From Streptomyces globisporus (lineage in GTDB: Bacteria > Actinomycetota > Actinomycetes > Streptomycetales > Streptomycetaceae), in contig BMTG01000001.1 in NCBI GenBank assembly GCA_014649555.1, positions 1 through 64,000 on the forward strand: 64,000 nt of DNA. Direction: 5' to 3'. Below the pieces are notes generated by a model, which made no database searches, was not told the origin of the DNA, and saw only the letters and a list, made by a program, of their open reading frames with translations. Below, piece by piece: positions 34,328 through 42,942 of this stretch; position 1 is the first letter of the stretch; each line of letters starts with the position of its first letter. The position numbers were made by a program, and so were the translations under genes.

Positions 34328-35743
34328 CTACGCGGTGTCGGCGTCGTGGGTGAGGCGGATCGTGTCGCGGTACCACTTGGCGCTGTCCTTGAGCGTGCGG
34401 GTCTGGGTGTCGTAGTCGACGCGGACGATGCCGAACCGCTTGGCGTAGCCGTACGCCCACTCGAAGTTGTCCATCAGAGACCAGGCAAAGTAGCCCCGGA
34501 CATCGGCCCCTTGGGCGCGGGCGGCGACGACGGCGTCGATGTGGTCGGCGAGGTAGGCCGTGCGGTCGGCGTCGGGGACGGAGCCGTCGGCGGCGACCGT
34601 GTCGTCGAAGGCCGCGCCGTTCTCCGTGATGACGGTCGGCAGCCCGTAGTCGCGCTCCAGCCGCACCAGCAGGTCGGTGAGTTCGGTGGGGGTGATCTCC
34701 CAGTCCATCGCGGTGCGCGGCAGGTCGCGGTCCACGGCCCGGACGACCGGCAGTCCCTCGGCGTCGAGCGGCGAGCCGTCCTCGGTGACGCCGGAGAACT
34801 GCATGCCCCGGTAGAAGTTGACGCCGAGCACGTCGAGCGGGGTGGCGATGGCGACCAGGTCGCCTTCCCTGACCGGGAGTTCGATGTTCTGGGCGGCCAG
34901 GTCCGCGACGGTGTCCTCCGGGTAGCGGCCGTGGACGAGCGGGTCGAGGTAGAGCCGGGTGCCCATGCCGTCGGCGCGGCGGGCCGCCTCCCGGTCGGCC
35001 TCGCTGCCGGTCTCGGGCGTTGCGGTGCCGAGGTTGAGGGTGATGCCGAGCTCCAATGGGTTGCCCCCGGCCGCGTCCCGCAGCGCGGCGGCGGCGAGGC
35101 CGTGGCCCAGGAGCAGGTGGTGGACGGCGGCCATGGCGTCGACCGGGTCGCGGCGGCCGGGGGCGTGCAGCCCGTAGGCGTAACCGAGCATCGCCGAGCA
35201 CCAGGGCTCGTTCAGCGTGGTCCAGTGCTCGACCCGGTCGCCGAGGGCCTCGTACGCGAGGGAGGCGTACTCCGCGAAGCGCAGGGCGGTGTCGCGCGCG
35301 GGCCAGCCGCCCGCGTCCTCCAGCTCCTGCGGCAGGTCCCAGTGGTACAGGGTGATCCAGGGGGTGACGCCGCGCCCCTGGAGCTCGTCGATCAGCCGCT
35401 TGTAGAAGTCGAGGCCCTTCGCGTTGGCCGGGCCCCGGCCGGCCGGCTGGATGCGGGGCCAGGCGAGCGAGAAGCGGTACGTGTCGACGCCGAGGCCCGC
35501 GATCAGCTCCACGTCCTCGGGCATCCGGTGGTAGTGGTCGCAGGCCACGTCGCCGTGCTCGCCGCCCTCCACCGCCCCGGGCACCCGGCAGAAGGTGTCC
35601 CAGATGGACGGGGTGCGGCCGTCCTCGGCGGCGGCCCCCTCGATCTGGTACGAGGAGGTGGCGACGCCCCAGCGGAAATCGGCCGGGAGTCCGCGTACCG
35701 GGGCCGGACGAAGAATGCGATGCGCAGTAGTGGCGAGGTTCAT
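34328..35743 (-). CDS. GH1 beta-glucosidase
   Basis: This 471-residue cytosolic enzyme has the full GH1 set: N-terminal FRWGVATSSYQIEGA, acid/base Glu in TLNEPW and nucleophile Glu in VITENGA. The substrate-binding region is YHWDLPQEL with a late SLMDNFEWAYGY motif. It hydrolyses imported cellobiose-like or other beta-glucosides. It lies 31 bp after the ABC ATPase gene on the same strand, so it is the last gene of the transporter operon. GGAG precedes the ATG. Confidence 0.95.
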   Translation of the reverse strand: MNLATTAHRILRPAPVRGLPADFRWGVATSSYQIEGAAAEDGRTPSIWDTFCRVPGAVEGGEHGDVACDHYHRMPEDVELIAGLGVDTYRFSLAWPRIQPAGRGPANAKGLDFYKRLIDELQGRGVTPWITLYHWDLPQELEDAGGWPARDTALRFAEYASLAYEALGDRVEHWTTLNEPWCSAMLGYAYGLHAPGRRDPVDAMAAVHHLLLGHGLAAAALRDAAGGNPLELGITLNLGTATPETGSEADREAARRADGMGTRLYLDPLVHGRYPEDTVADLAAQNIELPVREGDLVAIATPLDVLGVNFYRGMQFSGVTEDGSPLDAEGLPVVRAVDRDLPRTAMDWEITPTELTDLLVRLERDYGLPTVITENGAAFDDTVAADGSVPDADRTAYLADHIDAVVAARAQGADVRGYFAWSLMDNFEWAYGYAKRFGIVRVDYDTQTRTLKDSAKWYRDTIRLTHDADTA

Positions 35744-35774
35744 CGGTCTCCGTACGTAGGAGGGGAGGACCTGG

Positions 35775-36761
35775 TCAGACGTGCAGATGGCAGGCGACCG
35801 CGCGGCCCGGTCCGTCGGCGGGCGGGGCGAGCAGGGGGATCTGCCCGGCGCACGGGGCGAAGGCCTTGCCGCAGCGCGGGTGGAAGGCGCAGCCGGTGGG
35901 CATCGCGGAGAGGTGCGGCGGGGAGCCGGGGATGCCGGTCAGTTCGCGGCGCGGTCCGTGGAGCGCGGGGAAGGAGTGCAGGAGCCCGTCGCTGTAGGGG
36001 TGGCGGGGGTCGCGGTAGATCTCCGCCGCGCCCGCCTGCTCCACGATGCGGCCCCCGTACATGATCGCGATCCGGTCCGAGAATTCGATCAGGAGGGAGA
36101 TGTCGTGGGTGATGAACACGACCGAGAAGTTCAGCTGTTCCCTCAACTGGACGAGCCGTCGCAGGATCTGCCGTTGCATGACGACGTCGAGCGCGGTGGT
36201 CGGCTCGTCCATGATGACGATCTCGGGTTCCAGGGCGAGCGCCATGGCGATCATCACGCGCTGCCGCATTCCGCCGGAGAGCTGGTGCGGGTAGGCGGCG
36301 AGCCGGTCGGCGGAGATGCCGACGAGCTCCAGCAACTCCTCGGCCCGGTCCGTGCGTTGGCGCTTCTTCAGCTCGGGGCGGTGAGCGGCGAGTACGTCCG
36401 TGAGCTGGCTGTGGACGGTGTGCACCGGGTTGAGGGAGTTCATCGCCCCCTGGAAGACGATGGACAGCTCCTGCCAGCGGAAGGCGCGCAGCTGCCGCGG
36501 GGCGAGGGAGAGGATGTCGACGCGGTCGCCGCCGGGGCGGTGGTAGTGGACCTCTCCCCCGGTGATGACGCCGGGCGGGGACAGCAGCCGGGTCACGGCG
36601 TAGGCGAGCGTCGACTTTCCCGAGCCCGACTCCCCGGCCAGGCCCAGGACTTCACCCCGGTTCAGGGTGAGGTCGATGTCGCGCAGGGCGTGGACGGCGC
36701 CCGCGTCGGTGCCGTAGTCGACGTTGAGTCCGCTGATGGTCAGGACCGGCTCGGCGCTCAT
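35775..36761 (-). CDS. Opp/Dpp-type ABC transporter ATPase (D subunit)
   Basis: The 328-residue ATPase has Walker [10 protein letters not shown], signature LSGGMRQR, Walker B IVIMDEPTTALD, switch His in ITHD and the C-terminal oligopeptide/dipeptide motif GCAFHPRC that marks OppD/DppD-type subunits. Its ATG at 36761 overlaps the permease stop by four bases. The frame is open far upstream, but only this start gives a normal subunit. Confidence 0.93.
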   Translation of the reverse strand: MSAEPVLTISGLNVDYGTDAGAVHALRDIDLTLNRGEVLGLAGESGSGKSTLAYAVTRLLSPPGVITGGEVHYHRPGGDRVDILSLAPRQLRAFRWQELSIVFQGAMNSLNPVHTVHSQLTDVLAAHRPELKKRQRTDRAEELLELVGISADRLAAYPHQLSGGMRQRVMIAMALALEPEIVIMDEPTTALDVVMQRQILRRLVQLREQLNFSVVFITHDISLLIEFSDRIAIMYGGRIVEQAGAAEIYRDPRHPYSDGLLHSFPALHGPRRELTGIPGSPPHLSAMPTGCAFHPRCGKAFAPCAGQIPLLAPPADGPGRAVACHLHV

Positions 36762-37762
36762 GGGCGCGGCTCCTTGCTGCTGTGCTCGCGGGGTCCGTCG
36801 CCGGTGGACTTCCGGGCGACCGGGGTGAAGCCGACGCGCATCTTCACCTTCCGGGAGGAGCCGGTGGCGGTGCGCAGGCGGGGGTTGACGAACTCGTCGA
36901 TGCCGAAGTTGATGAGGGCGAGCGCGGTGCCCAGCAGGGCGATGCACAGGCCGGCCGGGACGAACCACCACCAGGCCCCCTGGGCGAGGGCCTGGTTGGA
37001 CTGGGCCCAGAAGAGGACGGTGCCCCAGTTCCAGTGGGAGATGTCGGCGACGCCGATGAAGGCGAGGGTGATCTCGGTGAGGACGGCGAAGATCACCGTG
37101 CCGACGAAGCCGGAGGCGATGACGGCGGTGAGGTTCGGCAGGATCTCGAAGAGGATGATGCGCGGGGTCGACTCGCCGGTGGCGCGGGCGGCCTCCACGT
37201 AGTCGCGGCGGCGCAGGGACAGGGTCTGGGCGCGCAGGATCCTCGATCCCCAGGCCCAGGAGGTCAGGGCGATGGCGACGGCGATGACGAGGTCGCCGGT
37301 GTCGGGGACGAAGCTGGCGACGATGATGATCAGCGGGAGTCCGGGCAGCACCAGGAAGATGTTGGAGAGCGCGGAGAGGATCTCGTCGACCGCTCCGCCG
37401 AGGAATCCGGCGCTGACCCCGATCAGGACGGACAGGGCGGTGGCGATGGCGGCGGCGAGCAGGCCGACGACGAGGACGCCCCGGGTGCCGACGAGGATCT
37501 GCGAGAAGACGTCCTGCCCGGTGTGCGTGGTGCCGAACCAGTGGTCGCCGGAGGGCGGTTGGAGCAGCTGGTCGCTCATGGCGTCGGGGTCGTACGGGGC
37601 GAGCCAGGGTCCGGCGACGGCCAGCAGGACGAAGAACGCCAGGATGATCAGGCCGGTGCGGGTCTTCCCGCCGCGCAGGAACCGGAGCCGGGCCCGTCGC
37701 GTGGGGGCCGTGGGCGGGGGCGCGCCGTCGAGGACGGCGACGTCGGTGGCGGTGATGGACAT
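36758..37762 (-). CDS. Opp/Dpp-type ABC permease (C subunit)
   Basis: The 334-residue membrane protein has the DppC-type N-terminal segment LIILAFFVLLAVAGPWLAPYDPD, HWFGTTHTGQDVFSQILVG, and the EAA loop YVEAARATGESTPRIILFEILPN (shortened EAARATGESTPRI). A 60-residue hydrophilic tail follows the last helix. AAGGAGG lies eight bases before the ATG. It forms the channel with the neighbouring DppB-like subunit. Confidence 0.93.
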   Translation of the reverse strand: MSITATDVAVLDGAPPPTAPTRRARLRFLRGGKTRTGLIILAFFVLLAVAGPWLAPYDPDAMSDQLLQPPSGDHWFGTTHTGQDVFSQILVGTRGVLVVGLLAAAIATALSVLIGVSAGFLGGAVDEILSALSNIFLVLPGLPLIIIVASFVPDTGDLVIAVAIALTSWAWGSRILRAQTLSLRRRDYVEAARATGESTPRIILFEILPNLTAVIASGFVGTVIFAVLTEITLAFIGVADISHWNWGTVLFWAQSNQALAQGAWWWFVPAGLCIALLGTALALINFGIDEFVNPRLRTATGSSRKVKMRVGFTPVARKSTGDGPREHSSKEPRP

Positions 37763-37765
37763 GCC

Positions 37766-38746
37766 CTATGCCTCCTTCCGGGTACGGGGGTCGAGGGCGG
37801 CGTAGACGAGGTCGGCGAGCAGGTTCGCGGCGAGGACGGAGAGCGTGATGATGAGGAAGACGCCCTGCATCAGGGGGTAGTCCTTGGCGCCGACCGCCTG
37901 GAGCAGCTGGAAGCCGATGCCCGGGTAGGTGAAGACCATCTCGACGAGCAGGGTGCCGCCGACGATGAAGCCGAGGGAGAGGGCGAAGCCGGAGATGTTG
38001 GGGAGGACCGCGTTGCGGGCCGCGTAGCCGAACATCACGCGCCGCTCGGAGAGCCCCTTGGCCTGGGCGACCATCACGTAGTCCTCGGAGGAGACGGTGA
38101 CCATCATGTTCCGCATGCCGAGGATCCAGCCGGCGACGGCGCTGAGGACGATCGTCACGCCGGGCAGGACCGCGTGGTAGAGGGCGCTGGAGATGAACGG
38201 CCAGTCGAAGGCCGGGACCAGAGCGTTGTCGTAGCCGCCGGAGTTGGGGAAGAGCGCCCACTTCTCGGCGAACATGGCGATGGAGACGAGGCCCAGCCAG
38301 AAGTACGGGATGGAGGAGATGAAGGTAGTGACGGGCAGCAGTCCGTCCAGCCAGGAGCCGCGCTTCCAGCCGCTGTAGACGCCGATGCCGGTGCCGAGGA
38401 CGAAGCTGATGAGCGTGGTCGTGCCGACCAGGGCCAGCGTCCAGGGCAGGGACTGGCCGATGACCTCGCTGACCGGGGTGGGGAAGAAGGTGAAGGAGAG
38501 GCCGAGGTCGCCGTCGAGCAGGTGGGCCCAGTAGTCGGTGTACTGCTGCCACATCGACTGCTGCTCGTCGAGTCCGAACAGGGCCTTGAGCGAGTCGATG
38601 GCCTTGGTGTCGAGCTGTCCTTGGTAGCGGCTGAGGAGGGCCTGGACGGGGTCGCCGGGCATGAGCCGGGGGATGAGGAAGTTGATGGTGATCGCGGCCC
38701 AGGCGGTGACGGCGTAGAAGGCGAGGCGCTGGAGGAGGTACTTCAC
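37766..38746 (-). CDS. Opp/Dpp-type ABC permease (B subunit)
   Basis: The 326-residue membrane protein starts with GTG at 38746, overlapping the upstream ATPase stop by four bases. It has the DppB start ([31 protein letters not shown], abbreviated [10 protein letters not shown]), then [19 protein letters not shown], and the EAA loop [23 protein letters not shown]. Six membrane segments are seen. The long upstream frame is an overlap artefact. Confidence 0.92.
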   Translation of the reverse strand: MKYLLQRLAFYAVTAWAAITINFLIPRLMPGDPVQALLSRYQGQLDTKAIDSLKALFGLDEQQSMWQQYTDYWAHLLDGDLGLSFTFFPTPVSEVIGQSLPWTLALVGTTTLISFVLGTGIGVYSGWKRGSWLDGLLPVTTFISSIPYFWLGLVSIAMFAEKWALFPNSGGYDNALVPAFDWPFISSALYHAVLPGVTIVLSAVAGWILGMRNMMVTVSSEDYVMVAQAKGLSERRVMFGYAARNAVLPNISGFALSLGFIVGGTLLVEMVFTYPGIGFQLLQAVGAKDYPLMQGVFLIITLSVLAANLLADLVYAALDPRTRKEA

Positions 38747-39876
38747 CGGGTGGCCTCCTTCACGGCCGTGCGGTCCGCCCCCGGTGCCGTGCCCTTCGCG
38801 GCCGCCCCGTCGTACAGCCAGCAGGCCGCCCACTGCCCGTCCGGCAGGTCGAAGCGCGGCGGCAGTTCGGTGCGGCAGCGCTCCATCGCCTGCGGGCAGC
38901 GGGGGTGGAAGCGGCAGCCGGCGGGCGGGGTGATCAGGGAGGGCGGTTCGCCGGTGCCGGTCTCCTCCTGTTCCTCGTCGGCGACGATCCGGTCCGGGTC
39001 GGGCGCGGAGGCGATCAGGAGCTGGGTGTAGGGGTGGGCGGGGTGCTGGGTGACGCGTTCGCTGTCGCCGCCCTCGACGATCCGGCCCGCGTACATGACG
39101 AGGGTGGTGTCGGCGAAGTAGCGGGCGGAGGCGATGTCGTGGGTGATGTAGAGGATCGCCAGGTGGAGGCGTTCCTTGAGGTCGCGCAGGAGGTTGAGGA
39201 CGCCGAGCCGGATCGACACGTCGAGCATCGAGACGGGTTCGTCGGCGAGGAGGACCTGCGGGTCGGCGCCGAGGGCCCGGGCGATGGCGACGCGCTGGCG
39301 CTGCCCGCCCGACAGCTCGTGCGGGAACTTGTCCAGGAACTGCTGCGGCGGGGTCAGCTGGACCCGGTTCAGCAGGGCGGCCAGGTTCTCCTCCAGCTCC
39401 GTCTCCCCGCTGCCCGCCCGGCCGTGGATCTTCAGGGCGCGGGTCAGGTGGTAGCGCACGGTGTGCACCGGGTTCAGCGAGGCGAAGGGGTCCTGGAAGA
39501 TCAGCTGGACCCGGCGTACGTAGCGGCGGAAGGACCGGCCGCGACCGGCCACCACCGGCTCGCCGCCCAGCCGTATCTCGCCCGAGGTGAGCGGGTACAG
39601 CTGGGCCAGCAGGCGGGCGACGGTGGACTTGCCCGAGCCGGACTCCCCCACCAGGGCCGTGACGGTGCCGCGTCTCAGCCGGAGCGAGACGTCGTCGACG
39701 GCGTGGACGCTGCGGCGGTCGCGGGCGAACAGGTCGCGGGCGGTGCGGCGCAGGGGAAAGTGTTTGGTGACTCCGCGCGCTTCCAGCACCACATCGGTGC
39801 CGGTGGGCGCGGGCCCGGAGCCGGTCCGCGTGGTCGCGGAGCCGGTCCGTGCGTGCTCGGGCTGATCGCTGGTCAT
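38743..39876 (-). CDS. Opp/Dpp-type ABC transporter ATPase (F subunit)
   Basis: The 377-residue ATPase has an N-terminal [24 protein letters not shown] segment typical of OppF, Walker [10 protein letters not shown], signature LSGGQRQR, Walker [13 protein letters not shown] and ITHD. The late GCRFHPRC motif occurs in oligopeptide-type subunits. The first ~28 residues are Thr/Gly-rich and may be trimmed by a later start. It lies 42 bp after the binding-protein gene. Confidence 0.93.
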   Translation of the reverse strand: MTSDQPEHARTGSATTRTGSGPAPTGTDVVLEARGVTKHFPLRRTARDLFARDRRSVHAVDDVSLRLRRGTVTALVGESGSGKSTVARLLAQLYPLTSGEIRLGGEPVVAGRGRSFRRYVRRVQLIFQDPFASLNPVHTVRYHLTRALKIHGRAGSGETELEENLAALLNRVQLTPPQQFLDKFPHELSGGQRQRVAIARALGADPQVLLADEPVSMLDVSIRLGVLNLLRDLKERLHLAILYITHDIASARYFADTTLVMYAGRIVEGGDSERVTQHPAHPYTQLLIASAPDPDRIVADEEQEETGTGEPPSLITPPAGCRFHPRCPQAMERCRTELPPRFDLPDGQWAACWLYDGAAAKGTAPGADRTAVKEATR

Positions 39877-39918
39877 GGCCGGTTTCCCGTCTTCTTCCCG
39901 TCCGGTCTTTCCCCGTGC

Positions 39919-41595
39919 CTACTTGGTGGAGGGCTTGAGGTTGAGCACGATCTCCAGCGCGGTCCGCTGGGTGTGCTGCGGCGGGGCGTAGGGGTTGGCC
40001 TCGGAGGGCCAGCCGATCCAGTTCTTCGTGGAGAACTCGGCCCCGATGGGCGCGGCGGCCGTCGGGATCATGGGGGCCTGCTCGACGAAGATCTTCTGGA
40101 GGGTGTTGAGGGCCTTGGTGCGGGCGGCGTCGGTGGTGGCGTTGGCGTACTCCTTGAGTGCGGCGGTCGCCTCGGCGTTCTTGAAGCGGCCGAAGTTGCC
40201 CGCCTGGGAGCTCTTGCCGATGGGCTGGACGATCGCCCCGTCCATGATGTTCTGGTACATGTCGTAGGGGGTGGCGCCGCTGTTGGTCCAGTGCAGGGTG
40301 GCGTCGAAGTTGCCGTTGGCCACGTCGGTGCCCCAGGCCTCGGCGGTCTGGGTCTTGACCTTGGCCTCGATGCCGATCTCCTTGATGTTGTCCTTGATGA
40401 TCGCGAGCCCGGTGATGTAGTCGTTCCACCCGGCCGGGTCGGTGAAGGTGAGCGTCACCGGCTTGCCGCCGGGGTCCTTGAGCACACCGCCGCTGAGCTT
40501 GAAGCCGGCTTCGGCGAGCACCTTCTTGGCGCCGGCGACATCGGGCTTGGTGGTGGCGTCCTCGTATTCGGGGGCGAGGAAGGGCTCACCGGCGGGGAGC
40601 GGGATGCCGGTGGGGTTGGTGATCTCCGGGTAGAGCGTGGCCTGTGCCTGGACGTGGATGGCCTTGCGGTCGACGACCATCGCCATCGCCTTGCGCAGGG
40701 CCGGGTTGTCGAAGGGCTTGCGCGTGGTGTTGAACCACAGGCCGTGGATGCCGAGGCCGGAGGGGAACCAGAGCTGGTGGTTCTTGGGGTCCTTGTCGAT
40801 GAACAGCTGCTTGTGGTTCGGCATGAAGACGAAGGACCACTCCATCTTGCCGGTGGCCAGGGCGGTGGTGGCGGCGCTGTTGTCGTTGTACGCGGTGTAG
40901 CGCAGCTCCTTGACCTTGGTGTCGCCGTTCCAGTAGGTCGGCGTGGCGGTCAGGGTGGTGGTCTGCGGGGTGAACGTCTTGAGCTTGTACGGTCCGGAGC
41001 CGACCGGGGTGCGGTTGGGCCAGGTCTCCGGGTTCTCGACCTTCTCCCAGATGTGCTTGGGCACGATGAAGGTCTGGATGATCTTGTTCTGGTTGACGAA
41101 CTGGCTCTCCTCGAAGGTCAGAACGACCTGCTTGCCCTTGACCGCGACCCCGTCGAAGGGCACCCCGTCGCCGTTGAGGGCGGGGTGCTCCTTCAGCAGG
41201 TTGAAGGTGAACTCCACGTCGGCGGCGGTCAGGGGCTTGCCGTCGGCCCACTTGGCCCGGTCGTCCAGCGTGAAGGTGACCTTGGTGAAGTTGTCCTCCC
41301 AGGCCCACTCGGTGGCGAGCCAGGGGTCGGCCTTCTCGGTGGGCCTGATCATGTTCGTCATCGCGAGCGGCTCGTAGATCATGTGCCGGTAGCCGAGGAC
41401 CGCTCCGGCCGAGGTCGTCAGGAACGGGTTGCTGTTGTTCGTCTGCGGCCCGTCCGGCTTGCCGAGGGTCAGTACACCGGCGGCCCCGCCGCCCTTGTTG
41501 GCACCCGAGTTGGCGTTCGAGCAACCAGCGGCGAGCGCCACCACGACGGTGGCTGCGGCGACCGCTCTGAGGGTGGTGCGACGGCGTACGGACAT
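39919..41595 (-). CDS. Family 5 extracellular solute-binding lipoprotein
   Basis: The 558-residue lipoprotein has lipobox LAAGC and a SBP_bac_5 fold (VKVTFTLDDRAKWADGKPLTAADVEFTFN in part, GSGPYKLKTF, HGLWFNTTRKPFDNPALRKAMAMVVDR in part). This family binds oligopeptides, but also cello-oligosaccharides and other beta-glucosides in several bacteria. The operon here contains GH1 and a LacI regulator instead of a peptidase, so an oligosaccharide ligand is likely (inference). GGAG precedes the ATG. It lies 86 bp after lacI. Confidence 0.92.
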   Translation of the reverse strand: MSVRRRTTLRAVAAATVVVALAAGCSNANSGANKGGGAAGVLTLGKPDGPQTNNSNPFLTTSAGAVLGYRHMIYEPLAMTNMIRPTEKADPWLATEWAWEDNFTKVTFTLDDRAKWADGKPLTAADVEFTFNLLKEHPALNGDGVPFDGVAVKGKQVVLTFEESQFVNQNKIIQTFIVPKHIWEKVENPETWPNRTPVGSGPYKLKTFTPQTTTLTATPTYWNGDTKVKELRYTAYNDNSAATTALATGKMEWSFVFMPNHKQLFIDKDPKNHQLWFPSGLGIHGLWFNTTRKPFDNPALRKAMAMVVDRKAIHVQAQATLYPEITNPTGIPLPAGEPFLAPEYEDATTKPDVAGAKKVLAEAGFKLSGGVLKDPGGKPVTLTFTDPAGWNDYITGLAIIKDNIKEIGIEAKVKTQTAEAWGTDVANGNFDATLHWTNSGATPYDMYQNIMDGAIVQPIGKSSQAGNFGRFKNAEATAALKEYANATTDAARTKALNTLQKIFVEQAPMIPTAAAPIGAEFSTKNWIGWPSEANPYAPPQHTQRTALEIVLNLKPSTK

Positions 41596-41681
41596 GGCGA
41601 CTCCAGGAAGGGGCTGCCGGGTCTGGGAGATCCCGGCGGGCGGAAGGTGCGAGGCGGGGCGCGGCCGGGCGGCCGGGTCCG

Positions 41682-42656
41682 TTACGGCGCCGAGTGGCGC
41701 ACGACCAGTTCGGTGGGCAGCACGGCCGGTCCGTCGGGTACGGGCGTGCCGCCGAGGTGGGAGAGCAGCATCCGGGCCGCCGTCTCGCCCATGCGGCGGG
41801 TGGGCTGGCGCACGGTGGTCAGCGGTGGTTCGGTGTGTTCGGCCATCGGGATGTCGTCGAAGCCGACGACGGCGATGTCGTCCGGGACCCGGCGTCCGGC
41901 GGCCCGCAGGGCGCGGAGCACACCCGCGGCGCTGATGTCGTTGTGCGCGAAGACGGAGTCGAACGTGAGATCCCGCGCGAGGAGTTCCTCGACGGCGAGC
42001 CGGCCGCCGCGTTCGGTGAAGTCGCCTTCGACGACCAGGCCGGTGGGCAGGACCGAACAGAATCCGGCGGTCCGGTCCCGTACGCAGCCGAAGTGCTGGG
42101 GGCCGGTCAGGACCAAAGGCCGGGTACGTCCGGCGGCGTGCAGGTGGCGGGCCGCGGACGCGCCTCCCTCGTGGTTGGTGGTCACGACGGAGGGGAACTC
42201 GGGGTGGTGGCCGCGGTCGTCGATGAGCACGATCGGCAGGCCGTCGCGGTGCAGTTCGGTGAGGTGGCCGAGGGTGTTCTCGGGTTCCACGACGACGAGC
42301 CCGTCGAAGGCGCGCGCGGACACCTGGCTGGTGAAGCGCTGGACGGACTCGGCCCCGCGGTTGCAGGTGAACAGCAGCAGCCCGTAGTCGGCGGCCTCGA
42401 CGGTGTCGACGACGCCCTGGAGCAGTTCGCCCATCCACGGCCAGGTCAGCGAGGGCACGAGCATGCCGACCGTACGGCTGGAACCGCGGGCGAGACCGAC
42501 GGCGCCCGAGCTGGGTACGTAGCCGAGCTGTGCGATCACTTCACGAACACGGGCGGCCGTGGTGCGATCCACCTCGCCCTTGGTGTTGATGACCCGGGAC
42601 ACGGTCGTCTTGCTGACGCCGGCCTCACGGGCGACATCGGCGATGGTGACGCGCAT
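41682..42656 (-). CDS. LacI-family repressor of the glucoside operon
   Basis: The 324-residue regulator has the LacI helix-turn-helix and hinge (TIADVAREAGVSKTTVSRVI, then LGYVPSSGAVGLARGSSRTVGMLVPSLTWP in part) and a ribose-binding-like effector domain (VIAHNDISAAGVLRAL-type SVFAHNDISAAGVLRALRAAG; VVGFDDIPMAEHTEPPLTTV). It is the first gene of a six- to seven-gene minus-strand unit ending with GH1. A 26-bp perfect palindrome lies 77 bp upstream, probably its operator. GGAGG is well placed before the ATG. Confidence 0.93.
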   Translation of the reverse strand: MRVTIADVAREAGVSKTTVSRVINTKGEVDRTTAARVREVIAQLGYVPSSGAVGLARGSSRTVGMLVPSLTWPWMGELLQGVVDTVEAADYGLLLFTCNRGAESVQRFTSQVSARAFDGLVVVEPENTLGHLTELHRDGLPIVLIDDRGHHPEFPSVVTTNHEGGASAARHLHAAGRTRPLVLTGPQHFGCVRDRTAGFCSVLPTGLVVEGDFTERGGRLAVEELLARDLTFDSVFAHNDISAAGVLRALRAAGRRVPDDIAVVGFDDIPMAEHTEPPLTTVRQPTRRMGETAARMLLSHLGGTPVPDGPAVLPTELVVRHSAP

Positions 42657-42732
42657 CCGGTCCTCCAGGGGGCCAGGCGGGGCGGAAGAGGGCAGGCGGG
42701 GGTAGGGCGCGGGCAGGCGGGGAGAGGTGCTT

Positions 42733-42758
42733 CGGTACCGGTTCCGGAACCGGTACCG
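42733..42758. promoter_or_regulatory. 26-bp perfect palindrome upstream of lacI
   Basis: The left half CGGTACCGGTTCC is the exact complement of the right half GGAACCGGTACCG with no spacer. It contains nested GGTACC and GGTTCCGGAACC palindromes. Position 77-102 bp before the LacI ATG fits an autoregulatory operator. Confidence 0.8.
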
Positions 42759-42882
42759 GCGTTGCGGCGTGAGTTAACCGCGCCGATACAGGGCCGTCAA
42801 TACTTCACGTCGAGATTGGGCGGGTCTCATCTGCGGGGCGGGCAGGCGGGGTTGTGCGTTCACTTATTGAATGCTCAGGGAA

Positions 42883-42926
42883 CGTACGAGAGCCGCCGCC
42901 CGGCGACGGGCGGCGGCTCTCGTACG
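42883..42926 (-). terminator. Terminator after cimA
   Basis: A perfect 20-bp stem (42883-42902 with 42907-42926) with a GCGA tetraloop, 17 bp after the cimA stop. Confidence 0.9.
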
Positions 42927-42942
42927 AGGAGATCGTGGCGGG

